Below the pieces are notes generated by a model, which saw only the letters and a list, made by a program, of their open reading frames with translations, searched no databases and was not told where the DNA came from. Of a DNA stretch of 64,000 nucleotides, positions 18,078 through 27,436 are shown one piece after another. Position 1 is the first letter of the stretch; each line of letters opens with the position of its first letter. A program made the translations under genes and the position numbers. The stretch covers positions 124,001 through 188,000 of the forward strand of contig NZ_FNIX01000009.1 of NCBI RefSeq assembly GCF_900104175.1, read 5' to 3'. This DNA comes from Lentzea jiangxiensis. Its GTDB lineage: Bacteria; Actinomycetota; Actinomycetes; Mycobacteriales; Pseudonocardiaceae.

Positions 18078-18989
18078 GTGACCGCCGTGATCATCACCGC
18101 CTCTCTCGTCCTGGCGCTCGTCTGCGCCGGGGCGCTGGTCTTCGTCCACCGCCTGTACCAGGACAGCGTCCGGCGCACCGACGAAGCGCTCCAGGCCATC
18201 GCGGCCGAACGCGCGCGCTACGACGCCCAGCAGGTGGCCCTCCAGCGCTACGAGGTGGCGTTCTCCAGCGTTTCGGGACGCGGCGAGCTGGGCGAGCAGG
18301 TGCTCGTCGAGACAGCGCGCGCACTGGGTCTGAGGGAAAACCTCCACTACACGCTGCAGACGGACGTGGCGGGCGGCGGAGCGGTCCGTCCGGACATGGT
18401 CCTGAACGTCGGCGGCGGCCGTCAGGTCCCGGTCGACTCGAAGATGTCCATGGCCACCTGGGCGGAAGCGGTCGAGACGGACGACCCGCAGGAACGCCAG
18501 GACGCGCTGCGGGTGCACGTCCGCAACATCCGTTCGCGCGCCGCCGAACTGGCCGGCAAGGGCTACCAGCGCTGGGCCGACGCCATCTACGGCACGATCA
18601 TGTTCGTCCCCAACGACGGCGCCGTCGTCGCCGCGCTGGACACCGATCCGGAACTGCTGCGCTGGCTGCTCGACCGCCGCGTCTTCCTGTGCGGCCCGAC
18701 CGGGTTCGCCGTGATCGCGTCCTCGGCGATGTTCGCGGTCACCGAACGCGCGCTCGCCGACGACGTCGAGCAGGTCAGGCTGCAGGCGGGCCGGGCGAAC
18801 CGCGCCGCCGACACCGCCATCGAGGCCGTCAACCTCTCCACCACCCACCTGCAGCGGTTCCTCTCGGCGAGGCGCCGGGAGCTCGACGCCCTGGAGGGCT
18901 TCCGGGCGAGCGTGGAGCCGCTGACGGACGCCTCCGCCACGCCCACGCCCCTCCCCCTCGTCCGAAGGGCGGACGAACAGTCCGCTTGA
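18078..18989 (+). CDS. rmuC: DNA recombination protein RmuC
   Basis: This is a member of about 303 residues, with one N-terminal membrane helix, a short coiled coil (residues about 30-65) and then the RmuC core (GRGELGEQVLVETARALGL, VPVDSKMSM, GTIMFVPNDGAVVAAL). RmuC limits inversions at repeats and resembles restriction-type nucleases. It is shorter than typical 400-470-residue RmuC because the coiled coil is short. The GTG at 18078 is the best start before the helix, although the GGGGGAG stretch upstream is somewhat far. Confidence 0.85.
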   Translation: MTAVIITASLVLALVCAGALVFVHRLYQDSVRRTDEALQAIAAERARYDAQQVALQRYEVAFSSVSGRGELGEQVLVETARALGLRENLHYTLQTDVAGGGAVRPDMVLNVGGGRQVPVDSKMSMATWAEAVETDDPQERQDALRVHVRNIRSRAAELAGKGYQRWADAIYGTIMFVPNDGAVVAALDTDPELLRWLLDRRVFLCGPTGFAVIASSAMFAVTERALADDVEQVRLQAGRANRAADTAIEAVNLSTTHLQRFLSARRRELDALEGFRASVEPLTDASATPTPLPLVRRADEQSA

Positions 18990-19078
18990 AACGCACGCGG
19001 TGTGCCCGCGGGTTGCTTCTGAGTGAGAAAGCTGCGGACTGACGAACACCGAATGGCTGAACGGCTACCGTGTGCGTC

Positions 19079-19807
19079 GTGAGTGAGTTGCGCGAGCGGT
19101 CATCGGCCTTCGATGACGACGTCGAAGACCACGACGCGGTTCCGTGGAACTACCGGGCCCTCTTCGGCGAGTTCAGGGGAATCCCGTGGTGGGCGGCCAT
19201 CCTGTGCGCCCTCGTCCCGGCGTTCATCGGCGCGTTCATCGACATCAGCTCCAGCAAGACGGTCGGCTGGACGTTCATCGTCGTGTTCTTCGCCGGCGCG
19301 CTCGCCGGGATCGTGCTGGTGCAGCGCCGCAGCCTGTTCGGGCCGATGGTGCAGCCACCGCTGGTCCTCGCCGCCACCGTGCCCACGCTCGTGCTGCTCA
19401 CCGGCGGCGTGGCCAAGGGCGGTCTGTCCGCGATGGCGCTCGGCCTCGGCCGGCCGCTCATCGACAGCTTCCCGGTCATGGCGATCACCACCGCCGTCAC
19501 CGTCGGCCTGGGCATCCTGCGGATCATCCTGCAGAAGAACCCGAACCGGCCGACGAAGGACGAGGTCCGCGAGGCCAAGGCGGAGATCAAGGCGGAGGTC
19601 AAGGACCGGTCCAAGCCGGCCCGCAAGCCGCGCGAGGAAGCCGACGAGGACCGCCCGCGCCGCGCCCGTCCCGAACGCATCGAGGGGACCCCGGCCCGCC
19701 GCCCGCGTCCCGAGGGCGCTTCGGCCCGCCGCCCGCGTCCGGACGGTGCCCGCGGCGAGCGCCCGTCGGGGCAGCGCAAGCCCCGCCCGCCGCGCGACGA
19801 CCGCTGA
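19079..19807 (+). CDS. DUF6542-type membrane protein with basic C-terminal tail
   Basis: The protein of about 242 residues has a short acidic N-terminus, then four to five membrane helices (roughly residues 40-155). It ends in a cytoplasmic tail of about 75 residues packed with Arg, Pro, Lys and Glu, including two near-identical RRPRPEG/RRPRPDG units. It corresponds in position to M. tuberculosis Rv1111c/Rv1101c-type proteins next to ispH. Its function is unknown. GTG at 19079 or 19070 may be the start. Confidence 0.7.
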   Translation: MSELRERSSAFDDDVEDHDAVPWNYRALFGEFRGIPWWAAILCALVPAFIGAFIDISSSKTVGWTFIVVFFAGALAGIVLVQRRSLFGPMVQPPLVLAATVPTLVLLTGGVAKGGLSAMALGLGRPLIDSFPVMAITTAVTVGLGILRIILQKNPNRPTKDEVREAKAEIKAEVKDRSKPARKPREEADEDRPRRARPERIEGTPARRPRPEGASARRPRPDGARGERPSGQRKPRPPRDDR

Positions 19808-19821
19808 GAAGCCCCGGAACA

Positions 19822-19859
19822 CCGAAAGGGTCGCCACCGGCATCGGCGGCGACCCTTTC
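19822..19859. terminator. Bidirectional terminator between DUF6542 gene and ispH
   Basis: 13-bp complementary arms (CGAAAGGGTCGCC and its complement) flank a 12-nt loop between converging genes. Confidence 0.8.
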
Positions 19860-19868
19860 GCGTCAGCT

Positions 19869-20813
19869 CTAGCGCACCAGGTCCTTGCGGAGCTCTCGCG
19901 GCAGCGAGAAGGCGATCTTCTCGTTCGCCGTCGTGATCTCCTCGACCTCGCCGTAGCCCTGCGACTCCAGGTACTTCAGCAGTTCCATCACCAGCAGGTC
20001 GGGCACCGACGCGCCGGACGTGACGCCGACGGTCTCGACGCCCTCGAGCCACGCCGGGTCGACCTCCTTGGCGTAGTCGACGAGGTACGAGGCCTTGGCA
20101 CCGTGCTGCAGCGCGACCTCGACCAGCCGGACGGAGTTGGACGAGTTCTTGGAGCCCACGACGAGCACCAGGTCGCACGACGGCGCCATCGTCTTCACCG
20201 CGGTCTGGCGGTTCGAGGTGGCGTAGCAGATGTCGTCCGAGGGCGGGTCCTGCAGCTCGGGGAAGCGGTCCTTGAGCTGCCGGACGCGCACCATGGTCTC
20301 GTCGACCGAGAGCGTCGTCTGCGACAGCCAGATGACCTTGGCGGGGTCGCGCACCTGGACGTTCGCGGCGTCCTCGGCGGTGTCGACGAGCTGGACGTGG
20401 TCCGGCGCCTCACCGGCGGTGCCCTCGACCTCCTCGTGGCCCTCGTGGCCGATCAGGAGGATGTCGTAGTCCTCCTTGGCGAACCGCACCGCTTCTTTGT
20501 GGACCTTGGTCACGAGCGGGCACGTCGCGTCGATCGTGCGCAACGACCGCTGCGCCGCTTCCTCGTGCACGGCGGGCGACACGCCGTGCGCCGAGAACAC
20601 CACGAGTGCGCCCTCGGGAACCTCGTCGGTCTCGTTGACGAAGATGGCACCGCGGTCGGACAGCGTCTCCACGACGTACTTGTTGTGGACGATCTCCTTG
20701 CGCACGTAGACAGGTGCGCCGTACTTCTCGAGGGCGAGCTCGACCGTCTCGACGGCACGATCAACGCCCGCGCAGTAACCACGCGGCTTCGCCAACAGGA
20801 CTCGCTTGGGCAT
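19869..20813 (-). CDS. ispH: 4-hydroxy-3-methylbut-2-enyl diphosphate reductase
   Basis: This 314-residue iron-sulfur enzyme has the three cluster cysteines in conserved contexts ([28 protein letters not shown]). Also visible are the substrate motifs HNKYVVETL and VGSKNSSNS. It makes IPP and DMAPP in the last step of the MEP pathway. ATG 20813 begins the conserved core; an in-frame ATG at 20846 would add 11 non-conserved residues. It is divergent from the gene at 20876. Confidence 0.95.
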   Translation of the reverse strand: MPKRVLLAKPRGYCAGVDRAVETVELALEKYGAPVYVRKEIVHNKYVVETLSDRGAIFVNETDEVPEGALVVFSAHGVSPAVHEEAAQRSLRTIDATCPLVTKVHKEAVRFAKEDYDILLIGHEGHEEVEGTAGEAPDHVQLVDTAEDAANVQVRDPAKVIWLSQTTLSVDETMVRVRQLKDRFPELQDPPSDDICYATSNRQTAVKTMAPSCDLVLVVGSKNSSNSVRLVEVALQHGAKASYLVDYAKEVDPAWLEGVETVGVTSGASVPDLLVMELLKYLESQGYGEVEEITTANEKIAFSLPRELRKDLVR

Positions 20814-20875
20814 GCCACCAGGGTACCCAGGCCCGGTCCTAGGCATTTCAGACGCGGTTGCGGCAGGCTAGACGC

Positions 20876-21370
20876 ATGAAGCCACTGCCACTGGGTGTCC
20901 GCGTCGCCGCCGGCCTCGCCGCGACCGCCCTCGAACAGGCCCGCAAGCTGCCCCAGCAGCTCGCCGGACTCCCGTTGACGGTGGTCAGCGAGGCGATGCA
21001 GCTGTCGATGCGCGTGCAGCAGCATGTGACCGAACTCGCCATCAAGGGCGACGACGTCCTCTCCGGACTCAGGCCCGCCGAGGAAGAACCGGAGTGGGCG
21101 ACCTTCGACGAGGACGAGACGCCCGTCACGACTTCTCAGGAAACCCCCGCGGACGACCCGTGGGAGGAGGAAGAGCGCGCGATCGCCGAGGTGCCGGCGT
21201 TCCTGCCGGCCTACGACGACCTGTCGATCGCCCAGCTGCGCGCCCGCCTGCGCAACCTGGGTGCGGCGCAGCTCGAGGAACTGCTGCGCTACGAGCAGGC
21301 GCACGAGGCCCGGCCCGAGTTCATCGGCATGCTCAACCGCCGGATCGCGACGGTCAAAGCGCAATCGTGA
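20876..21370 (+). CDS. Lipid droplet-associated protein
   Basis: The 164-residue protein has an N-terminal amphipathic region of about 70 residues, an acidic linker (residues 70-105, rich in Glu/Asp/Pro/Thr) and a C-terminal helical segment. It matches the small family annotated as lipid droplet-associated in actinobacteria (Rv1109c position, just before xseA). The C-terminal part ([13 protein letters not shown]...[17 protein letters not shown]) resembles the short helical domain seen in several actinobacterial proteins. Its stop overlaps the xseA start by GTGA, so it is in the exonuclease VII operon. Confidence 0.75.
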   Translation: MKPLPLGVRVAAGLAATALEQARKLPQQLAGLPLTVVSEAMQLSMRVQQHVTELAIKGDDVLSGLRPAEEEPEWATFDEDETPVTTSQETPADDPWEEEERAIAEVPAFLPAYDDLSIAQLRARLRNLGAAQLEELLRYEQAHEARPEFIGMLNRRIATVKAQS

Positions 21371-22617
21371 CCGACGCGAAATCCACGCCGGAGAACCCGT
21401 GGCCGGTGCGGACGGTGGCCCGCAAGCTGCTCGACTGGATCAACCGGCTCGGCGACGTCTGGGTCGAGGGGCAGGTCACGCAGCTCAACGCGCGCAGCTC
21501 CACGGCGTTCCTGACGCTGCGCGACCCGAGCGTGGACATGTCCATGTCGATCACCTGCAACGCCGGGATGATCCGCGAGCTGCAGCTCACCGAGGGCAGC
21601 CGCGTGATCGTCCACGGCAAGATCAGCTTCTACCCGAACCGGGGGACGCTGTCGTTGCGGGCGGACGACATCCGCGCGGTCGGCGTCGGCGAGCTGCTGG
21701 CGCGCATCGAGCGCCTGCGCAAGCTGCTGCACGCCGAGGGCCTGTTCGACCCGCGCCGCAAGCGCCGGCCGCCGTTCCTGCCGGCCAAGATCGGTCTCAT
21801 CACCGGGCGGGCGTCCGCGGCCGAGCGGGACGTGCTCACGAACGCGCGGAACCGGTGGCCCGGCGCGCACTTCCGCGTCATCAACGTGGCCGTGCAGGGG
21901 CCGACCGCCGTCACGCAGGTGATGACGGCGCTGTCCACTTTGGAACGCGACCCCGAGTGCGACGTGATCATCATCGCCCGCGGCGGCGGCAGCGTGGAGG
22001 ACCTGCTGCCGTTCTCCGACGAGGCGCTGTGCCGCGCGGTCTCCCAGTGCCGCACGCCGGTGCTGTCGGCGATCGGGCACGAGCCGGACACGCCGCTGCT
22101 CGACCACGTCGCCGACGTGCGCTGTTCGACGCCGACCGACGCCGGCAAACGGGTGGTTCCCGACGTCGCCGAAGAGGGTGAACGGGTCCGCCAGATGCGC
22201 GATCGCGGCCGGCGCGCGCTGCACGGCTGGGTGGATCGAGAACGCAAACTGCTCGACGCGTTGCGCTCAAGACCAGTACTTTCGGACCCGTACGGCCCGC
22301 TGGAGCGCCGTTCGGAAGAGGTGAAGCGCTTTCGCGACCAGGGCCGCCGGGCGATCACGCAACGGCTCGACCGGGAAGACGTCCACCTCTCGGGGACCAA
22401 AGCCCGCTTGACGACCCTCGGACCAGCCGCCACGCTGGCCCGCGGATATGCCGTTGTGCAACTGGTCACACCTGACGGTCCCGACGGCGTGTTGCGTTCT
22501 GTGACGGACGCGCCCAGCGGAACACAGCTGCGGGTACGCGTCGTTGACGGAGCAGTGCGAGCGGTGGTCTCCCGCTCGGAAGTCGACTCGGAAGGGGGAG
22601 GTACCGATGATGCGTGA
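21367..22617 (+). CDS. xseA: Exodeoxyribonuclease VII large subunit
   Basis: The 416-residue protein has an N-terminal OB-fold ([10 protein letters not shown]...), the central nuclease domain ([33 protein letters not shown]) and a C-terminal coiled coil and beta segment ([15 protein letters not shown]). With XseB it degrades single-stranded DNA into oligonucleotides. GTG 21367 overlaps the preceding stop. The 3' end overlaps a small extra ORF, not xseB directly. Confidence 0.95.
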   Translation: MTDAKSTPENPWPVRTVARKLLDWINRLGDVWVEGQVTQLNARSSTAFLTLRDPSVDMSMSITCNAGMIRELQLTEGSRVIVHGKISFYPNRGTLSLRADDIRAVGVGELLARIERLRKLLHAEGLFDPRRKRRPPFLPAKIGLITGRASAAERDVLTNARNRWPGAHFRVINVAVQGPTAVTQVMTALSTLERDPECDVIIIARGGGSVEDLLPFSDEALCRAVSQCRTPVLSAIGHEPDTPLLDHVADVRCSTPTDAGKRVVPDVAEEGERVRQMRDRGRRALHGWVDRERKLLDALRSRPVLSDPYGPLERRSEEVKRFRDQGRRAITQRLDREDVHLSGTKARLTTLGPAATLARGYAVVQLVTPDGPDGVLRSVTDAPSGTQLRVRVVDGAVRAVVSRSEVDSEGGGTDDA

Positions 22618-22951
22618 TGCCGTGTTCCTGCCCCTCACCATGGAGGCGGCCGGTTCCTGCGGCTCCGGCCTGCGGACGAAGGCGGAGGCGGCGAACCGCG
22701 CCGCGGCGGAGTGCTGGACGGACATGGTGGGCGACTGCGACACCAAGAGCCGCCGCACGCTGATCCTCACGCTGCACGACCTGAGCGAGGCGACGGCCGG
22801 CACCGTGCAGTACCGGCGTGTCGCGGAGGCCGAGGCGCTGATCGACGAGGCGGTGCGAGAGGGTGACGGCGAGGAGTTCGCGGAGGCGCTGGTCGGCTAC
22901 GACCTGGCCGTCGCGACCGTGCTGAGCCGTCTGAGGAGCCAGTCCGCGTGA
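22607..22951 (+). CDS. Unknown small protein between xseA and xseB
   Basis: A 114-residue ORF begins at ATG ATG (22607/22610) inside the last codons of xseA, after a GGGGGAGG ribosome site. It ends in a GTGA overlap with xseB, so it is translated as part of the exonuclease VII unit. The protein is predicted helical and acidic, with two Cys in the first half ([17 protein letters not shown]). No domain is recognised. Its position between two subunits of one enzyme is odd, because xseA and xseB normally touch. Confidence 0.7.
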   Translation: MMRDAVFLPLTMEAAGSCGSGLRTKAEAANRAAAECWTDMVGDCDTKSRRTLILTLHDLSEATAGTVQYRRVAEAEALIDEAVREGDGEEFAEALVGYDLAVATVLSRLRSQSA

Positions 22952-23163
22952 GTTCGGAGACCCTGGGTTACGAAGCCGCCCGCGACGAGTTGGTCGAGGT
23001 GGTCCGCAAGCTGGAGGCCGGTGGCCTGTCGCTGGAGGACTCGCTCGCGCTGTGGGAACGCGGTGAGGCGCTCGCCAAGACGTGTGAGCAGCATCTCGCC
23101 GGCGCGCGCGAGCGAATCGATGCAGCTCTCGCCGTGGTCGAGGAGGACGTTTCCGACGCGTGA
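22948..23163 (+). CDS. xseB: Exodeoxyribonuclease VII small subunit
   Basis: The 71-residue helical protein has the family pattern [20 protein letters not shown]...[16 protein letters not shown]. Several copies bind one XseA. It begins at GTG 22948 overlapping the upstream ORF. Confidence 0.92.
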   Translation: MSSETLGYEAARDELVEVVRKLEAGGLSLEDSLALWERGEALAKTCEQHLAGARERIDAALAVVEEDVSDA

Positions 23164-23230
23164 TCCCGTGCAAGGATTCAGCTGCCGATCACAAAATCCG
23201 GCACGCTGAGTAGTCGCATGGAGGCGCGCA

Positions 23231-24271
23231 ATGGTGAACACCCCCGCGGAACGACGTCGCGAAGCCCCCGACCGGAACCTGGCATTGGAGCTCGTGCGCG
23301 TCACCGAGGCGGCGGCGATGGCCGCGGGCCGGTGGGTGGGACGAGGCGACAAGAACGGCGGAGACGGCGCCGCGGTCGACGCGATGCGCAAGCTCATCCA
23401 CACCGTCTCGATGAGGGGCGTGGTGGTGATCGGCGAGGGCGAGAAGGACGAGGCGCCCATGCTGTTCAACGGTGAAGAGGTCGGCAACGGCGAGGGCCCG
23501 GAGTGCGACGTCGCGGTCGACCCGATCGACGGCACCACGCTGATGTCCAAGGGCATGCCCAACGCCCTGGCGGTGCTGGCGGTGGCCGAGCGCGGCGCGA
23601 TGTTCGACCCGTCCGCCGTGTTCTACATGGAGAAGCTCGCGGTGGGCCCGGAGGCGGCCGACGTCATCGACATCACCGCGCCGCTCGCGGAGAACATCCG
23701 CCGCGTCGCGAAGGCCAAGCACAGCGACGTCTCGGACGTGAACGTGTGCATCCTCGACCGGCCGCGGCACGAGAAGATCGTGCAGGAGGTCCGCCAGGCG
23801 GGCGCGCGCATCCACTTCATCTCCGACGGCGACGTGGCGGGCGCGATCTCGGCGGCACGCCCCACGTCGGGCGTGGACATGCTCGTGGGCATCGGCGGCA
23901 CGCCCGAGGGCATCATCGCCGCGGCGGCCCTCAAGTGCGTGGGCGGGGCCATCCAGGGCCGGCTGTGGCCGAAGGACGACGAGGAGCGCGAGAAGGCGAT
24001 CGGCGCGGGCCACGACCTGTCCCGCGTGCTCACCACGAACGATCTCGTGAGCGGTGACAACGTCTTCTTCTGCGCCACCGGCGTCACGGACGGAGACCTC
24101 TTGCGCGGCGTGCACTACCGGGCGGGCGGCTGCACGACCCAGTCGATCGTCATGCGCTCCAAGTCCGGCACCGTGCGCATGATCGACGGCTTCCACAGCC
24201 TGCACAAGCTGCGGGAATACGCCTCGGTGGACTTCGACCTGCCCGAGGACGTGCAGCAGCCGCTGCCCTGA
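23231..24271 (+). CDS. glpX: Fructose-1,6-bisphosphatase class II
   Basis: The 346-residue enzyme has the metal/substrate motifs of Glp[27 protein letters not shown] and AVDPIDGTT, followed by [14 protein letters not shown]. It removes the 1-phosphate of fructose-1,6-bisphosphate in gluconeogenesis and is the main FBPase of most actinobacteria. It starts at ATG 23231 and is 67 bp downstream of xseB. The 24272-24403 gap after it holds small GGTCAC/GTGACC-type inverted repeats and the promoter of the protease. Confidence 0.95.
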   Translation: MVNTPAERRREAPDRNLALELVRVTEAAAMAAGRWVGRGDKNGGDGAAVDAMRKLIHTVSMRGVVVIGEGEKDEAPMLFNGEEVGNGEGPECDVAVDPIDGTTLMSKGMPNALAVLAVAERGAMFDPSAVFYMEKLAVGPEAADVIDITAPLAENIRRVAKAKHSDVSDVNVCILDRPRHEKIVQEVRQAGARIHFISDGDVAGAISAARPTSGVDMLVGIGGTPEGIIAAAALKCVGGAIQGRLWPKDDEEREKAIGAGHDLSRVLTTNDLVSGDNVFFCATGVTDGDLLRGVHYRAGGCTTQSIVMRSKSGTVRMIDGFHSLHKLREYASVDFDLPEDVQQPLP

Positions 24272-24403
24272 CCGGCTGTGAAAATGTGAACCGTCAACGG
24301 ACGGTCACCCTCCGAGTGACCCTAGTGACGACGTGACCTCCGTCCCTAGTTTCCGTTCTGACCCCGGCAACCCTGCGCCGGGTTCGGGAAAGGACACTCA
24401 ACG

Positions 24404-25174
24404 ATGAGGGCACGTTCGTTGTTCTCCGCAGTCGTCGTGGCCGCGGGCGCCCTGCTCGCCTCGGTCACCGCGGCCACCGCGGCTCCGGCTCCCACCGCTG
24501 ACGGCGAGGTCTCGCCGATGATCGTCGGCGGCACCAACGCCACGCAGGTCTACTCCTGGATGGTCTCCCTGCAGAGCACCTCCGGCAGCCACTTCTGCGG
24601 CGGCACGCTGATCAAGGCGAACTGGGTCGTGACGGCGAAGCACTGCGTCCAGGGCTCGACGGCGGCGTCGATCCGCACCCGGATCGGCACGACCAACCGC
24701 ACCAGCGGCGGCACCACGACCGGTGCGTCGCGGATCATCAACCACCCGTCGGCCGACCTGGCGCTGGTGCAGCTCAACACCTCGGTCAGCCAGGCGCCCG
24801 CCCCGGTGGCGGCCTCGTCCGGCGCGGTCGGCACCGCCACCCGCATCATCGGCTGGGGCCAGACCTGCCCGACCCGCGGCTGCGGTGGCGCTCCGATCAC
24901 GCTGCAGGAGCTGAACACGTCGATCGTGACGGACAGCCGTTGCGCCGGCATCAGCGGTGCTTCGGAGATCTGCACCAACAACACCGGTGGCAACAAGGGC
25001 GCCTGCTACGGCGACTCGGGTGGCCCGCAGGTGAAGTCCGTGAACGGCCGCTGGGAGCTCATCGGCGCGACCAGCCGCTCCGGTGGTGGCGCGACCTGCG
25101 CGACCGCTCCGTCGATCTACGTGGACGTCCCGTACTTCCGCTCGTGGATCAGCCAGTACGCCGGCACCGTCTGA
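24404..25174 (+). CDS. Secreted chymotrypsin-fold serine protease (S1)
   Basis: The 256-residue preproprotein has a signal peptide to about residue 27 and a short propeptide. The mature start is IVGG, with catalytic His in TAKHC, Asp in SADLALV and Ser in GDSGGP. Six Cys besides catalytic-site ones are placed for disulfides. The residue six before the active Ser, which sets S1 specificity, is Gly and not the trypsin Asp, so large hydrophobic or small side chains may be preferred over Lys/Arg. It is likely released into the medium. A hairpin follows the stop. Confidence 0.9.
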   Translation: MRARSLFSAVVVAAGALLASVTAATAAPAPTADGEVSPMIVGGTNATQVYSWMVSLQSTSGSHFCGGTLIKANWVVTAKHCVQGSTAASIRTRIGTTNRTSGGTTTGASRIINHPSADLALVQLNTSVSQAPAPVAASSGAVGTATRIIGWGQTCPTRGCGGAPITLQELNTSIVTDSRCAGISGASEICTNNTGGNKGACYGDSGGPQVKSVNGRWELIGATSRSGGGATCATAPSIYVDVPYFRSWISQYAGTV

Positions 25175-25191
25175 GTCGGCAAGCGCGTTCC

Positions 25192-25228
25192 GAGGCCCGT
25201 CTCCCCACCGTTGCGGGAGGCGGGCCTC
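25192..25228 (+). terminator. Terminator after the serine protease gene
   Basis: 14-bp arms (GAGGCCCG... and CGGGCCTC) with one G-U pair and a 9-nt loop lie 17 bp after the stop. Confidence 0.7.
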
Positions 25229-25298
25229 CGCCGTGCAACCCCGCTGGTCCTCCCGCCGTCTACCTCGGCAAGGGGTGGGAACGACCAGGGGGTGCGCG

Positions 25299-25829
25299 GT
25301 GCGGATGCTGCTCGTGGCGGTCACGTTGTTGTCGGTGGCGGGATGTGCGCAGGGGGCTGTGCACGCGGAAACGTCCGCAGCGCCACCATCTTCGTCTTCG
25401 GCGGCGCCGTCGTCCGCTCCGCCTCCGACCACCTCGCAGACGCCTCTCCCGCCGCCTCCTCCCCCGCCCGTGGTGAAGCCGACGCCGTGCACCATCAGCG
25501 ACGGCGCGTGCATCCAGCTCTCCACGAACCAGTCCTGGGTCGTGCGCGGCGACAAGATCGTCTACGGCCCGGTGCCGATCACGCACGGCCGCAAGGGCCA
25601 CGAGACGCCGCTCGGCGACTTCCCGGTGCTGCGCAAGGTGAAGAACGAGTGGAGCCGGCCGTACAACGCGCCGATGCCGTGGTCGACGTACTTCACCGAG
25701 AGCGGCATCGCCTTCCACGAGGGCTCGCTGACCGACCCGTCGCACGGCTGCATCCACCTCGACCCGAAGGCCGCGCAGTACTACTTCACGAACCTCTCGA
25801 TCGGCGAGACCGTGCAGGTGGTCTCGTGA
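25299..25829 (+). CDS. L,D-transpeptidase (YkuD), lipoprotein form
   Basis: This 176-residue protein has a lipoprotein signal (LLSVAGC). A Ser/Pro/Thr-rich linker of about 60 residues, with runs of Pro, acts as a spacer. The YkuD domain has the catalytic motif HEGSLTDPSHGCIHL (active Cys). It would form 3-3 crosslinks in peptidoglycan or attach proteins to it. GTG 25299 has an AGGGGG ribosome site 6 bp upstream. It lacks the Ig-like domains of mycobacterial Ldt. An extra Cys pair (PCT...GAC) precedes the domain, as in the next gene. Confidence 0.85.
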   Translation: MRMLLVAVTLLSVAGCAQGAVHAETSAAPPSSSSAAPSSAPPPTTSQTPLPPPPPPPVVKPTPCTISDGACIQLSTNQSWVVRGDKIVYGPVPITHGRKGHETPLGDFPVLRKVKNEWSRPYNAPMPWSTYFTESGIAFHEGSLTDPSHGCIHLDPKAAQYYFTNLSIGETVQVVS

Positions 25830-25941
25830 TCATGCGTGCGATCCGCCCACACCCTCCACAAAGGAGCGTCCAGACGCTTTCACAACCAGGTGATTGAGAT
25901 CACCCCATAGTGGTTATCCCACTACCGAGGGGTGATGTGAG

Positions 25942-26352
25942 ATGCGAGTCCTGATCGCGACGGTGCTCCTGATCCTCGGTTTCGCCGTTCCCGCGCAAGC
26001 CCAGGCGGGATGCACCGTCCACAACGGAGCGTGCCTGGAGAAGTCCAAGAACCAGGCGTGGCTGGTTTTCAACGGCAAGACGAGCTACGGCCCGGTGCCG
26101 ATCAGCCACGGCAAACCGGGGTACGAGACCCCGGTGGGCACGTTTCCGGTGCTGCGCAAGGTGAAGAACGACTGGAGCGTCCCCTACAACGGCCCGATGC
26201 CGAACGCGGTGTACTTCACCACGGACGGCATCGCGTTCCACCAGGGTGACACGAACGTCCAGTCGCACGGCTGCATCCGGCTGTCCTGGGATGCGTCGCT
26301 CGTCTTCTACGACAACCTGGTGGTCGGCGAGCAGGTCCAGGTCCTGCCCTGA
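25942..26352 (+). CDS. Minimal secreted L,D-transpeptidase (YkuD)
   Basis: This 136-residue paralogue of the preceding gene has a signal peptide (cleavage after AQA near residue 22) and no linker. It has the same core: the Cys pair GCT...GAC, YGPVPISHG, TFPVLRKVKN, and the catalytic HQGDTNVQSHGCIRL. It is close to the smallest size a YkuD domain can have. One copy is membrane-anchored on a long stalk and this one is released, so the pair may act at different depths of the wall; that is inference. Confidence 0.85.
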   Translation: MRVLIATVLLILGFAVPAQAQAGCTVHNGACLEKSKNQAWLVFNGKTSYGPVPISHGKPGYETPVGTFPVLRKVKNDWSVPYNGPMPNAVYFTTDGIAFHQGDTNVQSHGCIRLSWDASLVFYDNLVVGEQVQVLP

Positions 26353-26358
26353 CCCGAT

Positions 26359-26400
26359 GGGCGTGGAGGCCTGGACGGAGACGTTCAGGCCTCCACGCCC
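26359..26400. terminator. Terminator shared by converging genes
   Basis: 15-bp perfect arms (26359-26373 and 26386-26400) with a 12-nt loop. The right arm contains the last codons and stop of the minus-strand dehydrogenase gene. Confidence 0.8.
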
Positions 26401-27353
26401 AGCAGTCGTTCGACGGTCTTCTCGATGCCGTCGACCCGCTTCAGCGCGGCCTCGTGATCAGCCCCGTCGTCCTCCCTGGCGAGCGTGTAGATGACCCCGC
26501 CGGCGCTCGCGACGTGGTCCGGCACCCAGACGATGCCGCGCTCGGCGAGCAGGTCCGCCACGCCGTCGTCGGTGAGCTGGTTGTTCGCAGGACCGACGAT
26601 GAGCTTCACGCCGAGCCGCCGCACCGTCTCGGGGCTCAGCACCCCGCCCACGGCCGCCGGCACGAGGACGTCGGCCTCGACCTCGTACGCCTCGTCGGGG
26701 TGGACCCAGCCGTACTCGTCCGTCCGCCTGCTCTCGTCCACGTCCGACACGGTGATGTCCGCGCCCTCGATCCCCTTGGCGATCAGCTCCCCCACCGACC
26801 CGAACCCGCTGATCACGACCTTCCTGCCGGTCAGGTCGTCCGTGCCGAAGGTGTGCCGCGAGGCCGCCCGCAACGCCGCCAGCACGCCCCGCGCCGTGGG
26901 CCCGCTCGACGACCCCGTGCCGCCCTGCGCCTCGGGCAGGCAGTAGGCGTAGGGCGTGAGCTCCCTGAACACCGCCATGTCGTCGGGCCCGGTCCCGACG
27001 TCGGGGCCCGCCCGGTAGGCACCGCCGAACTCGTCGATCAGCTCGGCGTGGTCGAGCAGCACCGCGCGGCGGAGGTCCGGCGTGAGCTCGCGGCCGGCCA
27101 CGATGACGCTCTTGGCTCCACCGTGCGGGATCCCCGCCGCCGCGCACTTCAGCGTCATGGCCTTCGACAGCCGCAGCACGTCGGTGACGGCGTCGGTGAT
27201 GTGCCCGTACGCCTTCATCCGGCACCCGCCGACCGCCGGCCCGGCTTCCGTCGAGTGCACGGCGACCATGGTGGTGAGCCCCGACCGCCGCCCGGTGCGG
27301 ACGACGAGCCGTTCGTGTTCCCACATCTTGCGTTCCTCCCGAACTTCGGCCAT
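26385..27353 (-). CDS. Glu/Leu/Phe/Val dehydrogenase (leucine/valine dehydrogenase type)
   Basis: The 322-residue enzyme has the catalytic lysines in GGCRMKAY... and AMTLKCAAAGIPHGGAKSVI, then a Rossmann domain with GFGSVGELIAKG. These match the Leu/Val/Phe dehydrogenase subgroup, which oxidatively deaminates branched-chain amino acids with NAD and feeds branched-chain acyl-CoA pools. It is about 40 residues shorter than the 360-residue Val dehydrogenase of Streptomyces. The start at 27353 has a GAGG site 7 bp upstream. A divergent Lrp-type regulator lies upstream, with a palindrome between the two genes. Confidence 0.85.
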   Translation of the reverse strand: MAEVREERKMWEHERLVVRTGRRSGLTTMVAVHSTEAGPAVGGCRMKAYGHITDAVTDVLRLSKAMTLKCAAAGIPHGGAKSVIVAGRELTPDLRRAVLLDHAELIDEFGGAYRAGPDVGTGPDDMAVFRELTPYAYCLPEAQGGTGSSSGPTARGVLAALRAASRHTFGTDDLTGRKVVISGFGSVGELIAKGIEGADITVSDVDESRRTDEYGWVHPDEAYEVEADVLVPAAVGGVLSPETVRRLGVKLIVGPANNQLTDDGVADLLAERGIVWVPDHVASAGGVIYTLAREDDGADHEAALKRVDGIEKTVERLLGVEA

Positions 27354-27400
27354 GTTCTGACCTCGAAGTTAGGGTGAACGCCAAGAGTGGTGGGATGTCA

Positions 27401-27415
27401 CCGAACGTTGTTCGG
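27401..27415. promoter_or_regulatory. Candidate Lrp operator (6-3-6 palindrome)
   Basis: CCGAAC-GTT-GTTCGG is a perfect inverted repeat in the short divergent promoter region between the amino-acid dehydrogenase and its Lrp-type regulator, a likely binding site for that regulator. Confidence 0.55.
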
Positions 27416-27436
27416 CAGAGCGTCTCGGGAGACGTC

